64,000 bases of DNA, from positions 21,193,823-21,257,822 of the forward strand of contig CP154955.1 in assembly GCA_039621445.1 (NCBI GenBank), read 5' to 3'. The notes under the pieces were generated by a model. It was given only the letters and a program-made list of their open reading frames with translations. It did not search any database and was not told the origin of the DNA. Position numbers and translations under genes: made by a program. Positions within the stretch are counted from its first letter, which is position 1, and each line of letters opens with the position of its first letter. Of this stretch, positions 1 to 10,082 are shown one piece after another. The stretch is from Euglena gracilis (lineage: Eukaryota; Euglenida; Euglenophyceae; Euglenales).

Positions 1-985
1 CCTCCATTGCCCCTGTTGGGGCATCCTCCTGGGGCTGCTACAGTACATTGAAATCCCCTGCTGGGGGACAGCCTTTTAGCTTCTGGTGGTTCTCCCCTTT
101 TGATAGTCGATGGCCCCAGTGGCCTTCAAATTGTTGGTGTTGAACATGGTGATGGCCCCAGTGGTCTTGATAATGATGATGATGGCCACAATGGCCTTGG
201 TGGTAATTCTGACCCCACTGGCTCTCCTGACTTCTCTTTGATCTTGGGCGCCATGCCCATTGAAAGTCTTGGGGGGCCTCTGGGAGCCAATCCTTTTCCC
301 CTGATAGGGTTTGTGATGAAGAAATGATTAGGGGGTGTTGTGGACCTGTCCTGCCCCTGCCACTGGGCATCTGTTTGTGGCTTCGGCCACCCTTGCCTTG
401 GTATTGTTGGCCACAGTGGCCTTGGTATTGTTGGCCACCCTGGCCTTGGTATTGTTGGCCGCCCTGGCCTTTGTTCCATCGGCCACCATGGCCTTTGCTG
501 TTTTGGCCGCCATGGCCCAGCTTGAACAAGGTATTGGTGTAACTGGGATATGGGCCTCCATGGCCCTTTCCGTTGTGGCATGACAGCTGCCTTGGCTTTG
601 GTGTCCTTCGGGTTTTTCTGACCACTCTCTGCCAAAGTCTGTGGCTGTCACTGGGTGGGTTTTTAAAAACTTTTTCTGGGGGGGGAAGGGACAGCCACGG
701 TTCGCCACGGTTGCACTGCGCCGTCAGGTCGTCCAGCTGTGATTGCAGCCAGTTCTTGTTGTTCAGCAACGCTTTTCTTCGTGTTGGCAATTGCATTTCT
801 CATTGAAGTCTTGAATATGTCAGCAAAGTTTGATTTGATATTCTTCACGAGTGTCACCTTCTGGATAATTCGATTGACGCAACTCTTTGATATTCAATTG
901 TCAACGTTCTTGAATTGAAGTTCCTTTCTTCTGGGTTGTCGAAGGACAAATTAAGAATCAGCCAACTCCGGCGAAAAAACGGCGA
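1..985 (-). mobile_element. 5' part of a second DIRS-like retrotransposon, cut by the window edge
   Basis: Read on the - strand, the stretch just below 985 contains the same junction motif (CCGGAGTTGGCTGATTC) found at the inner edge of the left terminal repeat of the + strand DIRS-like element at 1,860-1,876. It is followed by an ORF with the same Gly/His/Gln repeat style as that element's first ORF. The two elements therefore lie head to head, this one running leftward out of the window. Outside the motif the two sequences have diverged, so they are probably different subfamilies. Recombinase and RT would lie beyond position 1 and are not visible. Confidence 0.6.
38..796 (-). CDS. Gag-like first ORF of a DIRS-like element
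   Basis: A 252-residue ORF dominated by short repeats of the type GHGG, GQGGQQYQ and GHWGHH, with a basic N-terminal part. No zinc knuckle or other named domain is visible. It is called gag-like only because of its position directly after the 5' end of the element and its compositional match to the ORF at 1,993-3,429, which has NGHGGH and NGGHYNQD repeats. It may be incomplete or decayed. Overlapping frames are also open because the repeats lack stop codons, so the frame choice rests on the resemblance to the second element. Confidence 0.5.
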   Translation of the reverse strand: MQLPTRRKALLNNKNWLQSQLDDLTAQCNRGEPWLSLPPPEKVFKNPPSDSHRLWQRVVRKTRRTPKPRQLSCHNGKGHGGPYPSYTNTLFKLGHGGQNSKGHGGRWNKGQGGQQYQGQGGQQYQGHCGQQYQGKGGRSHKQMPSGRGRTGPQHPLIISSSQTLSGEKDWLPEAPQDFQWAWRPRSKRSQESQWGQNYHQGHCGHHHHYQDHWGHHHVQHQQFEGHWGHRLSKGENHQKLKGCPPAGDFNVL

Positions 986-1753
986 GGACGTCAACATCGT
1001 CTGCGACCAGGTGTGCGGAGGCTGAACTCACAGCTTTGCCGACCTGGGAGGTGACGCCAATTTGTGCAGGCACTCCAAGACACCGAAACCTGACATCTTG
1101 GGGGGGGAGGTCCACTGAACCCCCCCCCTTTGGGGTGTACCCCCAAGGGCCTTTTGTGTCCCCCGCCAGGGTCAAAATATTTACAAAATAGCGGCCAATC
1201 AAAGGGAATCACTGGGGGGGCCTAAAATAAAGCCTTAGAGACCCTCTAGCACCCCGAAGAGGCCCCCAGGGCCAGCTTCGCGACAGCGTCCTGATATGGC
1301 CCATTTTCCACTGTTTTGGCCTGTTTCGTCTTGCTGCTTTTGGGCCATTTCGTGGTCAAAAAATCGAAAATTTCAAAATTCTCCAAAATTTTGGCCAATC
1401 TAAAAAATAAATCACTGGGGACCTAAAATACAGCCGTCGGGATCCTCTATCTACCGACGTTCCGTGCCACTGGGCCAGGCCGCTGGCCGGGTTTCTTCGC
1501 ACCATCAGATTTGTGAAGAGCACCCACAAAACCTGGTGCCCCCTGGGTGGATGGGGGGACTCTCCCTCTGGCCTTAAACAAAACCCTGTACAAGGCTAAC
1601 AGTGACTTGTAAAGCTCGGAAAAGGGGGCCATTTTTTACTTCGATGAAAAAAGGCACTAAGCAGGGACTCCTAACCCAACGCGTCACAATCCAAACAACA
1701 CCGCCGGTGAGCAAGGCATGGCCTCACAAGGGCAAAGTGCGGAGCCCGAGGTG
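986..1753. other. Stretch between two DIRS-like elements, no gene seen
   Basis: Mostly non-coding sequence with G/C runs. Two related segments of about 50 bases, near 1,195-1,250 and 1,395-1,450, share the pattern CCAAT..., ATCACTGGGG, CCTAAAATA, CAGCC/AAGCC and CCTCTA, so this is a short degenerate duplication. Bases 985-1,200 stay open on the - strand in continuity with the first element and may belong to its 5' region. Confidence 0.4.
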
Positions 1754-1872
1754 GACCATTCGGGCTCCGCACTGCGAGATGGTGAGGTCCTGCTTTCCTT
1801 GCCGGCTGTTCTGTTCTGTGTTTGTGCGTGCGCGGGGGGTGCTTCTTACTGCTTTTTGTTGCCGGAGTTGGC
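1754..1872 (+). repeat. Left inverted terminal repeat of the DIRS-like element
   Basis: The outer 33 bases (1,754-1,786) reappear exactly, inverted, as the first half of the internal complementary region (5,920-5,952). The inner part (about 1,787-1,872) is inverted at 6,244-6,330. The outer end includes a small hairpin: the GCGGAGCCCGAG near 1,739-1,750 pairs with CGGGCTCCGC at 1,761-1,770. Confidence 0.88.
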
Positions 1873-1992
1873 TGATTCCTATTTCTGCCCTTCGACCTCA
1901 AGGAGAAAGAATTTCAACACTACGAGTGCGGTCAATACTGAAGACAAAGACATTCAAAAATCAAACACGTGTTCAACGGAATTCAATGAAAG

Positions 1993-3429
1993 ATGTGTTG
2001 GAAAAAATTTCAAGCTGTCAAGAGGAAGTGGGAGCACAAGGACGTTCAAGACAGACAGCCGAAGCTGGAAAACACCGAGGAACTGCAGGCGCTGGAGTAC
2101 CTGATGGAGCAGGGCCAACACGTCCGTCCGTGGCCGTCGCAACCCTTCCGCCCCCCAGTTCGTCAGAAATTTCCTGTTCTCAACAAAGCTTTTGTGACGG
2201 CCATGGACCCTGGACACTCGTGGTCAGAGCAAAGCGTCAGAGGAGCCATCCAGGGCAAGGCCCATTGGGTCATGGGGACCCATCACAGTCATCAATCAAG
2301 GAAACATTGTCAGGAGCGGGAAAAACAGGTCTGGCAGACTACCCATCCCCCTTCTCATCCCCACCCCTATGGCAGGGGAAATATGACAAGTTCAAAGGGT
2401 TCAAGTCAGGAAGGTGGAAACCCCCCTCAAAATGGCCATGGCGGCCATCTATCTACAGGGCCTGGGGCCCAAGGCTATGGCAGCCATCATTCAAAAGGGC
2501 ATGGTGCCCATTCTCAAGGACAGAGAAACCAGAATCCCAGCAGGGGACCCCAGTGGGGAGAGGTATGTCCAACTATCCCCCCAGAACCCTCAAAATCATT
2601 CCCCCCAGGGGAAGCAAGCCACAGCCAAGACAGGTGGCATCAAACCCCTCAGAACAATTCAGCCATGGTGGCTCATCTGGGGAACCAAGAGGGAAAAAGA
2701 AGACACAAGAAAAGTGCTGGAGAGAAGGTCAATGGAGACCAAGAAGGCCAGATGGCCCTGAAGGCCAATGGAGGCCATTACAATCAAGATATCAAGGCCA
2801 ATGGAGGCCATTTCAAGCAAATTCAGGTGGCCACTGGAGGCCAGTACATTCAAGATATCAGCCCTTGGGGGGGAGGCCCAAGATTGGCTACACCAGGGCC
2901 CCCCCAGAAGGTAATCAGCCCTCACCCCCCAGCATTATATGTACCTCCCCACCACAGACCTTCCCCCATCTTTCAAAAACAGGGGGAAAGCCTGTCTTTG
3001 AGCAGCCCTATGGCAGGGCCAGAGGCAACCCCAGTGATGGGGCAGCCAGGGGAATGGACCCCAGTGATGGGGCAGCCAGGGGAAAGGACCCCAGTGATGG
3101 GGCCTGTGGAATCCCCAGACACATTATACCCAGGGGTACCCCCCTACAGGGCCCTGCAGGCCAGCATCCCCCATTGGGTCAAGGCAGGAGCCAGCACAGA
3201 GGTATTAAACCTGATAAGGGAAGGGGTCAGGGCAGATCTTCCCCTCCCCCCTCAGATGTCCTTAAAAGTTCCCTTCAAAACTCCCCAAGAAATAAGGACT
3301 GCCCAGAAAATTCTGAGAGAATACGAATGTGCAGGGGCAACCAGGCAAATCACCCACAGGAGGCAAAACATTTTGTCCCTTATTTTATCATTTCCAAAAA
3401 GGAAGGGGAAAAGACCAAGGAAAGACTGA
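1993..3429 (+). CDS. Gag-like first ORF of the DIRS-like element
   Basis: A 478-residue ORF beginning about 120 bases after the left terminal repeat. It is rich in Gln, Gly, His, Pro and Ser, with low-complexity repeats in the middle (ANGGHYNQDI / ANGGHFKQI / ATGGQYIQDI near residues 255-290, and VMGQPGE repeats near 345-365). The C-terminal segment before RT is basic. No zinc finger is visible. The end overlaps the start of the RT ORF in another frame. Function is inferred from position: in DIRS elements the first ORF encodes a nucleic-acid-binding Gag-like protein. Confidence 0.7.
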   Translation: MCWKKFQAVKRKWEHKDVQDRQPKLENTEELQALEYLMEQGQHVRPWPSQPFRPPVRQKFPVLNKAFVTAMDPGHSWSEQSVRGAIQGKAHWVMGTHHSHQSRKHCQEREKQVWQTTHPPSHPHPYGRGNMTSSKGSSQEGGNPPQNGHGGHLSTGPGAQGYGSHHSKGHGAHSQGQRNQNPSRGPQWGEVCPTIPPEPSKSFPPGEASHSQDRWHQTPQNNSAMVAHLGNQEGKRRHKKSAGEKVNGDQEGQMALKANGGHYNQDIKANGGHFKQIQVATGGQYIQDISPWGGGPRLATPGPPQKVISPHPPALYVPPHHRPSPIFQKQGESLSLSSPMAGPEATPVMGQPGEWTPVMGQPGERTPVMGPVESPDTLYPGVPPYRALQASIPHWVKAGASTEVLNLIREGVRADLPLPPQMSLKVPFKTPQEIRTAQKILREYECAGATRQITHRRQNILSLILSFPKRKGKRPRKD

Positions 3430-4992
3430 TTTCAGATTGTCGACAGTTAAATCTCCATTTCACCCCCCAGAAATTCAGATTGGAACACATGGGAAACATC
3501 TTCCCATATCTAAGAAAAGGTTGGTTCTGTGGAAAAATAGACCTGAAAGATGCATATTTCCACTTAAAACTGCACAGCAGTCTGGAAAAACATGTGTGCA
3601 TGCAGGTGGGGGGGGGAAACGTGGCAATTTCAAGCTGCATGCTTTGGTATAAGCAGCCTGCCACAAAAATTTATGACTCTTATGAGAGTCTGGGAAAGAA
3701 AATGGAGAAAGGAAGGCAAGGTAGTTTTCATCTACCTGGACGACATTTTGCTGTTAGCCCCCAGCAAAAAGACAGCAGCCCAACATTTGGCAGAAGTAAA
3801 AACAGACCTTTTACTGGCAGGTTTCAGACTAAACCTCCCCAAATCCTGTCTGGAACCCACACAGGAAATAAAACATTTGGGCCAATGGATCAATTTGAAA
3901 AAAGGCCAATTGGAAATTCCTCAGGAAAAACTAAAATCCTTAAGAAAGGAGCTAGGCAAAGTGCTCACAGCACAGAAAATGAGCTGCAGAAAACTCAGTT
4001 CTATTGTGGGACAAGTCAGAAGCTATTTAGTTTCAATGCCATTTCTCAGAATTCTGACAGATCAACTTTGCAAAATGGTGGATTTGCACACAAAGTGGGG
4101 TTGGGACCACACCCTGACCATTCCCCAGGGGGTCAAAGATCAAATTGTGGAGTTAAAAGCCTTTTTACAGCCAGGTGTGGGCAGGGCATTTCAGTCCCAG
4201 GCCTCTCAGGAGCTCTTTTCAGACAGCAGCACCTGGCAGTGGGGGGGGCTGGACAAAGCTTCAGGCCAAAAGGTGCAGGATTTTTGGAGGGACCTGCATG
4301 TCCTTCATATCAATCAAAAAGAGTTGCAGGCTGCAGTGGAAACAGTAAAGGCACTAGCCAAACCAAAACAAACAATTGTGCTCCACGTGGACAGCCAGGT
4401 GGCTGTAAGTTATTTAACAAAATGGGGAGGCAAAAAGCCATACCTAAATTCCATCTTAAAACCCCTGCTGTATCATTGCCAAGAAAAACAAATCAATTTG
4501 CAGGTGGTTTGGGTCCCCACAAAGGAGCAATTGGCAGACTCCCTGACCAGGGAGCAAAAGGACCCAGGGGATTATACCCTAAACCTAAACATCTTTCACC
4601 AAATTCTTCAGTTTTTCAGAAAGGAAATCACCCCAGAGGTGGACATGTTTTGCACACCCAGCAACAAAAAATTCCCCAAGTTTGTTTGTCGATACCCCCA
4701 CCAAGGGGCTTTGCTGGTGGATGCCTTGAAGGCAGATTTGAGGGGCCTCCCCCCAGTTTATGCAAACCCCCCCTGGAGCATCATTCCCCAATGGGTTCAG
4801 AGATTAATGTTAAACCCAGACCTAATTTGTCTGTTGATCGTACCCCACTGGGCTTCGACATCATGGTGGCGCCAATTAATGTCAATCAGGCAGCCAGGCA
4901 GCAAGGTTTTGCTAGTACCCCCCCAGTGGGGTCTGTTCACCAACTGCTGGGGGAGGAGATGCCCCCCCCAAGGTGGAATTTGGCCTGCTTGA
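3327..4992 (+). CDS. Reverse transcriptase / RNase H with a C-terminal NPPW domain (frame broken)
   Basis: The N-terminal RT part is read in one frame up to about 3,607 (VPYFIISKKEG, LISDCRQLN, KIDLKDAYFHLKL). From a run of nine G (3,608-3,616) the protein continues in the next frame (FGISSLPQKFM, then the catalytic FIYLDDILLLA near 3,730). RNase H follows with FSDSS, a Glu in NQKELQAA, HVDSQVAVSYL and EQLADSLTRE. The last part carries VDMFC and YANPPWSIIP, as in the methyltransferase-like module after RNase H in many DIRS elements. Start chosen as the first ATG in the N-terminal frame; the true start may lie earlier. One base too many in the G run, either real or an assembly error, is enough to explain the break. 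Confidence 0.88.
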
Positions 4993-6271
4993 TTGTGTCA
5001 GGCAAATATTACAATCCCAGGAAGTTTCGATGTCCAGTATCGACACTTACATAAAAAATCTGGGAAATGTCAAGAGATATGATTCAGCCTTCAGGACATT
5101 GGTGGGCCAATTGTTGCACAAAGGGGTGCCCCTGCAGGACTGCACAGTCCACAAGATGGCCGAGGCCATCCTTGATTTGGCTGCCCACAGCCTCAACACT
5201 GCACGAAATGCATATGCAGCAGTTTTATTACTCCCAGGGTTTGGGTCATTGAGGTTTTCCCCTCTTTTGTCTCCATTGAAAAGGAAGTGGAATTCCAATG
5301 TCTGCAAGTATGCCCATTTCTGGGACCCCACTGATTTCTTAGAAAACATCATCAGGAAATCCAAACCCCTCTCAGACCTGTCTGTGAAAGAGCTCAGAAA
5401 CAGACTCATCATCTGTTGGAGGCTGTTAGCCCTCCACAGGGGGGTTGATTTAGCCAGAACACAGCGGAAAATCAGTTTCGTGGGAGAAAAAATTTTCATT
5501 TTATTGCAAAGGAAAGGGTGGCAATTCCCAAGATGGGAGGAGATTTTGAATTTGCCACACACCCCCCTCATCAGCCCCTGGCATTTATTGAAATCCTATG
5601 TGGACAGGACAGCCCACATGGTTGGACACAAAAATAATTTGTTATGGTCTTTGGATGGAAAAAGACCTTTGACATCAGAAAGGGTGAATTCCCTTACCAA
5701 AGAAATTCTGCAAGAGGGGGGGGTAGACACCACCCATTGGAAACCCCACAGCACCAGAGGGGCTGGGGTCTTATGGTGGAAAAATGCTGGTTTGCAAGTG
5801 GAAGAAGTCCAGCAGCTGGGTCAGTGGAAAAATTTTGGGGCCTTCCAAGCCCATTATTTGCGACTTGGGGTCGTATCAAAAATTCAAAATATTATGGCCC
5901 AAAGGGGGGTGCACAGTACCTCACCATCTCGCAGTGCGGAGCCCGAATGGTCTCGGAACTCCCACGGACAGAGGAAGGGGAGAAGGGACCAAGAGGGCGA
6001 AGCACAAGAAGATGGTGAGCCCAACCCTCCCACCCAAAAAATCAGCAGAAAAAGAAAGACATCCCAACCAGAAAGGGGACCCCCAACCAAGCAGCCCCAA
6101 CCACCCACCCAGGAACACACCAGAAAGAGACAACCATCCCCATCGAGGGGGGGGGCCCCCACCAAGCGACCATGGGAGAGGGGGGGGGGGGCGGGGCCAC
6201 GACGGTTCAGCTTCGCAAAGGTGTCGGAGGAGGCCTCATCATCGCCAACTCCGGCAACAAAGGCGCAGTAA
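4973..6271 (+). CDS. Tyrosine recombinase of the DIRS-like element
   Basis: A 432-residue ORF overlapping the end of the RT ORF by 20 bases in another frame. The catalytic set of the tyrosine recombinase family is visible: Arg in LALHRGVDLART (about residue 156), HSTRGAG giving H259-x-x-R262, W285 in LGQWKNF, and the nucleophile Y295 in QAHYLRL. It would cut and join the circular DNA copy of the element at its target. The tail after about residue 311 is Pro/Lys/Arg-rich and reads straight through the internal complementary region into the right terminal repeat, so the C-terminus is dictated by repeat sequence and may not be conserved. Confidence 0.92.
   Translation: MEFGLLDCVRQILQSQEVSMSSIDTYIKNLGNVKRYDSAFRTLVGQLLHKGVPLQDCTVHKMAEAILDLAAHSLNTARNAYAAVLLLPGFGSLRFSPLLSPLKRKWNSNVCKYAHFWDPTDFLENIIRKSKPLSDLSVKELRNRLIICWRLLALHRGVDLARTQRKISFVGEKIFILLQRKGWQFPRWEEILNLPHTPLISPWHLLKSYVDRTAHMVGHKNNLLWSLDGKRPLTSERVNSLTKEILQEGGVDTTHWKPHSTRGAGVLWWKNAGLQVEEVQQLGQWKNFGAFQAHYLRLGVVSKIQNIMAQRGVHSTSPSRSAEPEWSRNSHGQRKGRRDQEGEAQEDGEPNPPTQKISRKRKTSQPERGPPTKQPQPPTQEHTRKRQPSPSRGGAPTKRPWERGGGAGPRRFSFAKVSEEASSSPTPATKAQ
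5920..6019 (+). repeat. Internal complementary region of the DIRS-like element
   Basis: Bases 5,920-5,952 are the exact reverse complement of the outermost left end (1,754-1,786). Bases 5,953-6,019 are, with a few differences, the reverse complement of the outermost right end (6,331-6,397). The two pieces are fused at about 5,952/5,953. This is the junction template proposed for making the circular intermediate of DIRS elements. Confidence 0.9.
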
Positions 6272-6457
6272 GAAGCACCCCCCGCGCACGCACAAACACA
6301 GAACAGAACAGCCGGCAAGGAAAGCAGGACCTCACCATCTTCTTGTGCTTCGCCCTCTTGGTCCCTTCCTCCCCCTTCCTCTGTCGTGGGAGTCCGACTT
6401 CTTGTGCTCCGCCCTCTTGGTCCCTTCCTCCCCCTTCCTCTGTCGTGGGAGTCCGAC
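6244..6457 (-). repeat. Right inverted terminal repeat of the DIRS-like element, outer end duplicated
   Basis: 6,244-6,330 is inverted relative to about 1,787-1,872. The right-specific outer part 6,331-6,397 (CTCACCATCTTCTTGTGC... to GTGGGAGTCCGA) is followed by a second copy at 6,398-6,457 with a period of 59 bases, so the right end carries a tandem duplication. Confidence 0.85.
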
Positions 6458-7211
6458 CGCAAGGCCATGGCACTGTGTATGTAGGTACACGTCTACGGCC
6501 AGATATAGCTCTGAGCCCTAAGATGTTTAGGAATACCACGGCCATCTTTAGGAATTAGGGGTACTTATTCTGGTTCTCCTCTCCAAAGGTGGTATTCTAT
6601 TCTTATTTTATTCTTATTTTCTTCTTCACTTGAATTTCAAGTTTGATTTGTTTTCTTTTGAAGTCCGAAACGGACAGCCAAGTCACTTGGCATTTCTTTG
6701 TGTAGCCCATATCGTACTCCCTCGAGGAAAACCGACCAGGGAGGAAGGGACACCGAGGGCGAAGCACAAAGACTCCACCTGCTTTGTGCTCTGCCTCTTA
6801 ATTGGGGAAAGGGCTTTCAACTTTTATGTTATTATATTTTTCCTTTTGTTACTCCAACTTTTCACCTTGCGCACCGAAGGCCGAAAGCGAGGAAAAGGGT
6901 TGGACGTACACTGGAGCACCATAGACATTAAACGGCGAATTAAAACATGACAACCGACAAAATTAGACTAAACTAGACAACAAAACTTGGCGATGTTCAC
7001 TAGCCACTGCCCAAAGTGGCAGCAGTATCAAACACAGTGCATCTTGGCATGTGATAAGAAAAAAATTCTGCAGCCACAGATGGACCAAATCCACCAGCTG
7101 CATACAATTCATGGAGCAGGCATGGGATGACAGCCGAACCACGGCTTTTCTTAACCCCCCCCCCCCAGAGGGTCCCACGAGGCCGGCTGGAAGGTGTTGG
7201 CTGGCTGGACC
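6458..7211. other. AT-rich spacer with a DIRS end remnant
   Basis: No gene seen. 6,738-6,775 (GGGAGGAAGGGACACCGAGGGCGAAGCACAAAG in outline) matches the DIRS right-end sequence and is followed by an inverted partner around 6,780-6,800, so a small remnant of another terminal repeat sits here. Confidence 0.4.
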
Positions 7212-7823
7212 CAGGGCAGAACAGGAAGGCCTGGTGGGGGGGGTCGACCCCCCCCACCCACCACAGCATTTTTCACCAATTTCGGCCAACGGGGATGTTG
7301 GCCGGGGGAACTTTTTGAATTTTTTTTTGAAAAACGAACCCAAAATACATGATTTTTTGAAGGAAAACCACATTTTTTCACAAAAAAAATCTCGAAATTT
7401 TCAGGTTAAAAATTGGTAGGTTTTAGGAGGGGGGTAAAAAAAAACGAAGCTCAAAAAAAATGGACAAAATTTGGCACAGTCCAATTTTACTGAGATTTTT
7501 TCTCTTGGATTTTTTTTGATTTTCAATGGCTTTTTTTGGCATCAAAAACCACTCAAAATCAATATTTCGAGAAAATGTTGATATTTTGGAAGGTGTGAAA
7601 AAATGGGGGTTTGGGGGGTTTTGGGGGGACCTCGTGTATGGGTCCCAAAATGGGTCAAAAAAACACCCAGCGCCGAAGGCGCCGGGAAAATTTTGGGGGG
7701 TCCAAAAATTGTTGCCACCAGAACAACGGGAAGAGGTGGTGGGGGGGTGGTGGGGGGGGGGTGGTCGACCCCCCCCACCCACCACCCACCAATGGCCGCG
7801 AGGCCGTTTCCCGTTCTGCCCTG
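7212..7823. repeat. Dispersed inverted-end repeat, copy 1
   Basis: About 610 bases beginning CAGGGCAGAACAGGAAGGCC and ending with the inverted form GGCCGTTTCCCGTTCTGCCCTG in outline. Next to each end is a GGGGTCGACCCC stretch followed by CCACCCACCA. The interior contains a long A/T-rich part with CAAAAAA and TTTTTTGAAAAA. A second copy lies at 19,614-20,263 and a partial inverted end at about 32,610-32,690. I see no convincing target duplication. Confidence 0.7.
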
Positions 7824-9892
7824 CCCATTCCCCAGAAGGGACATATTTGGTACCCAGGGTGTTCTGTCTTTGGGGGGGGGGGGCTGTCGAAATTTCAGCT
7901 GGGAAAACCGTTTTCAACTCATTTTTTTGTCGATTTATGGCCAATTTGGGACCTTCCACAGCGGCTGGACAAGGTTCAAATGGGGGTGGGGGTCCCCTAC
8001 AGTTCAACTATGCTTGAATGCGAGATCGGCCGCTTAAACAATATGATTATGTTGCATGGTGCCGTGCCAAATAAAGAAACCGACAACCACAGCCCAGCCG
8101 GACAACACTCCAACCGGACAGCAGCACGTGCACACAAATTGATGAGCAACAGCGGCTGCAACAGGAGGTGGTTCTGCTTGCCGTTATGGGTTGACAATAC
8201 CATGCGCAGACATATGGCCAGGGCTGTGCGGAAGGCCTGGTGGGGGTCGACTCCCCCTTCGGAGCCAAAGACACCTAAAAACGCCCCCCCCCCCCACCCC
8301 CGGGCCTGAAATACGGTGGGGGGTGGGGGAGGAAAAAGGGGAAAAGCCAGATAATGTTAAGAAAAAAAGTGGCGTTCACACAGCGGGGGGGGGGGGGGTG
8401 CCAACGACACGGATGTGATATGCGCCTCTGTTGATGTGCAGCCTCAATTCCTCCTCCAACCCCCATTGCCCAGCCCAGAGGTTGGTGCAGGTTGCCCCCA
8501 CCCCCCACCCACGCTGCAGGTGGGGGGGGGGGGGCGGACCCCTTCTGGCCCCCCACGTAAGTAGTGGCGCCGTCCTGGTGACCGAAAAATTCTGACCCCC
8601 AAAAGCCAAAAATGTCATCTCGGGCACTTTTTGGGCAGGGGTTTTCTGACGGAGGGGACCCTACCCCCGGGGGGGGGGGGTCCAGCCAGCAGCAGCTCAA
8701 ATCCAGCCAGCAGCCCAAATTTGGGCTGGGAGCCCCCCCCGGGGGGGTCGATTGAAATAAAGTTGGGTCTAGCCTGGCCAGAGGCCGGGCCAGCCGGCAG
8801 GCTGGCCAGCCAACTGGGCTGCCCAGCTCACCTATCCCTGCATTTTTTTCCTCCTCATCACACCTTCTTCCATCACAGCCCCCTCCCTTGATCTAGCTCC
8901 ATCCATCAAAATGTCGAGAAGGCAAAAATGTTTGAAAAAATTTTGTTTTTCATCAACCCAGCCCAGCCCAGCCCGGGGGTACAGCCTACAGCTCATTTCC
9001 AGCCTGCAGCCTTTTTGCCAGCCGGAGGCTCGACCCCCCCTGGGGGTCCTTAAGCAAACCCCTGCTTGCCCCCCCCCAGGGGTCAGTCCGGACCCCCTTT
9101 GGCAGGTGGGGTTTGGGGTCCAGGGGGGGGGGGCACCCACCACCACCCCGTGCGGCCTCCTTATATTGAAGCCTGCCTCCACCCCCTCCATATTGCAGAG
9201 GCTCTGACTCCAAGAGGGAGAACGCACCTTCTGGACTGCTGGAAACGCCAGTGCGCATCGTGGCTTGATTGTGAAGTAGACCACCACCCAGGGCCCCCCT
9301 CCAGGCATCTTTTTTTTAGACCTGGGGGGGGGCGGGGGTTCCCCCACCCACCCAGCCCAGCACAGGACCCCAGGGTCCTGTACCCCCCCCAAGAATTGTG
9401 CCGTCTGAGGGTATTTCCCAAAAATCCCGCACCCAGGCCTTCAGTGTGTGCGGGGGGGGGGGGGGGGGGCCCGGTCCCAGACCCAACCCCCTCCAGGATA
9501 ATACCAATATATGGGCAGAAGGGGGTGGGGGTGGGGGCGGGTCCAACCCCCCCTCCGGTTCAGCAGGGGGGGGGCTCAGTGGCGCAGTGTGGGTGACTGA
9601 AATTCGGCCCTGCGCGAGCAGCGGCTGAATAATTCTGTCCCCCCCAAATGGACCAAAACCGCCATTTTGGACACTTTTTGGACAAACATTTGCCAAAAAT
9701 GTCCAAATTTTCGGCGCAAGGCGCCAGAACGAAAAAGTTCACCTTTTCTGTGGGGGGTCAAGGGACGGGTACCCCCCCAGGTTGGTCCGGACACCCCCTT
9801 TAACCCATAATACGCCCTCCTTATATCGAACATTGCCCCCCCCCACTTTGGGGGGGAGGTCTTCTGAGTGAAAAAGAAGCCTGGCCCCATCA
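7824..9892. other. Repeat-rich stretch with long G/C runs, no gene seen
   Basis: Pieces of the miniature-element families appear: around 8,560-8,640 a copy of the module ending in GGGCACTTTTTGGGCA, around 8,690-9,010 a segment (CCAGCCAGCAGC, GGCTGGCCAGCC, then ATCAAAATGTCGAGAAGGCA) that recurs at 54,630-55,030, and at 9,595-9,745 another hairpin module (TTTTCGGCGCAAGGCGCCAG). Open frames here are Pro/Gly artefacts of the G/C runs. Confidence 0.5.
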
Positions 9893-10082
9893 GGGGGAGC
9901 TGCCAGACGGCGCAGCGGCGGCGGTGGGGGCAGCGGGCGGGGTGGTGGTGCTGCTGAGGCTCAGGCGGGTGAAGGCGGAGTCGAGGTCCGTGAGGAACCC
10001 CCGGGCGAGTTCCCCGTACAGGATCGGCCGCCCCCACGAGGCATAGGGCTCGGATGGGGGGCTGGCCCGAGCCAAACGCAGA
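9893..10082 (-). CDS. Possible exon, product unknown
   Basis: On the - strand this GC-rich, low-repeat segment reads SEPYASWGRPILYGELARGF, then LTDLDSAFTRLSLS and an Ala/Pro/Ser-rich tail, with G/C at most third positions, unlike its surroundings. It is interrupted at about 9,890 by an element end (AAAAAGAAGCCTG), so a transposon may have landed in or beside the exon. I do not recognise the protein and cannot place its splice sites. Confidence 0.3.

Larger units (their letters stand above)
1754..6457 (+). mobile_element. DIRS-like tyrosine-recombinase retrotransposon, nearly complete
   Basis: A 4.6-4.7 kb element with the full DIRS-1 plan: an inverted terminal repeat at each end, a gag-like ORF, an RT/RNase H ORF, a tyrosine recombinase ORF, and an internal complementary region (5,920-6,019) that joins copies of the two outermost ends. 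DIRS elements insert through a circular intermediate with a tyrosine recombinase rather than an integrase, so no target duplication is expected and I see none. Damage visible: one frame break in RT and a tandem duplication of the right end. The ORFs otherwise keep all motifs, so the copy is young. Confidence 0.9.

Noticed and set aside
4973-6271. Host or phage integrase
   Set aside because: The recombinase overlaps an RT/RNase H ORF and is enclosed by DIRS terminal repeats.
7212-7823. Target duplication for the 7.2 kb repeat
   Set aside because: Flanks GCTGGACC and CCCATTCC do not match, so I left the insertion mechanism open.
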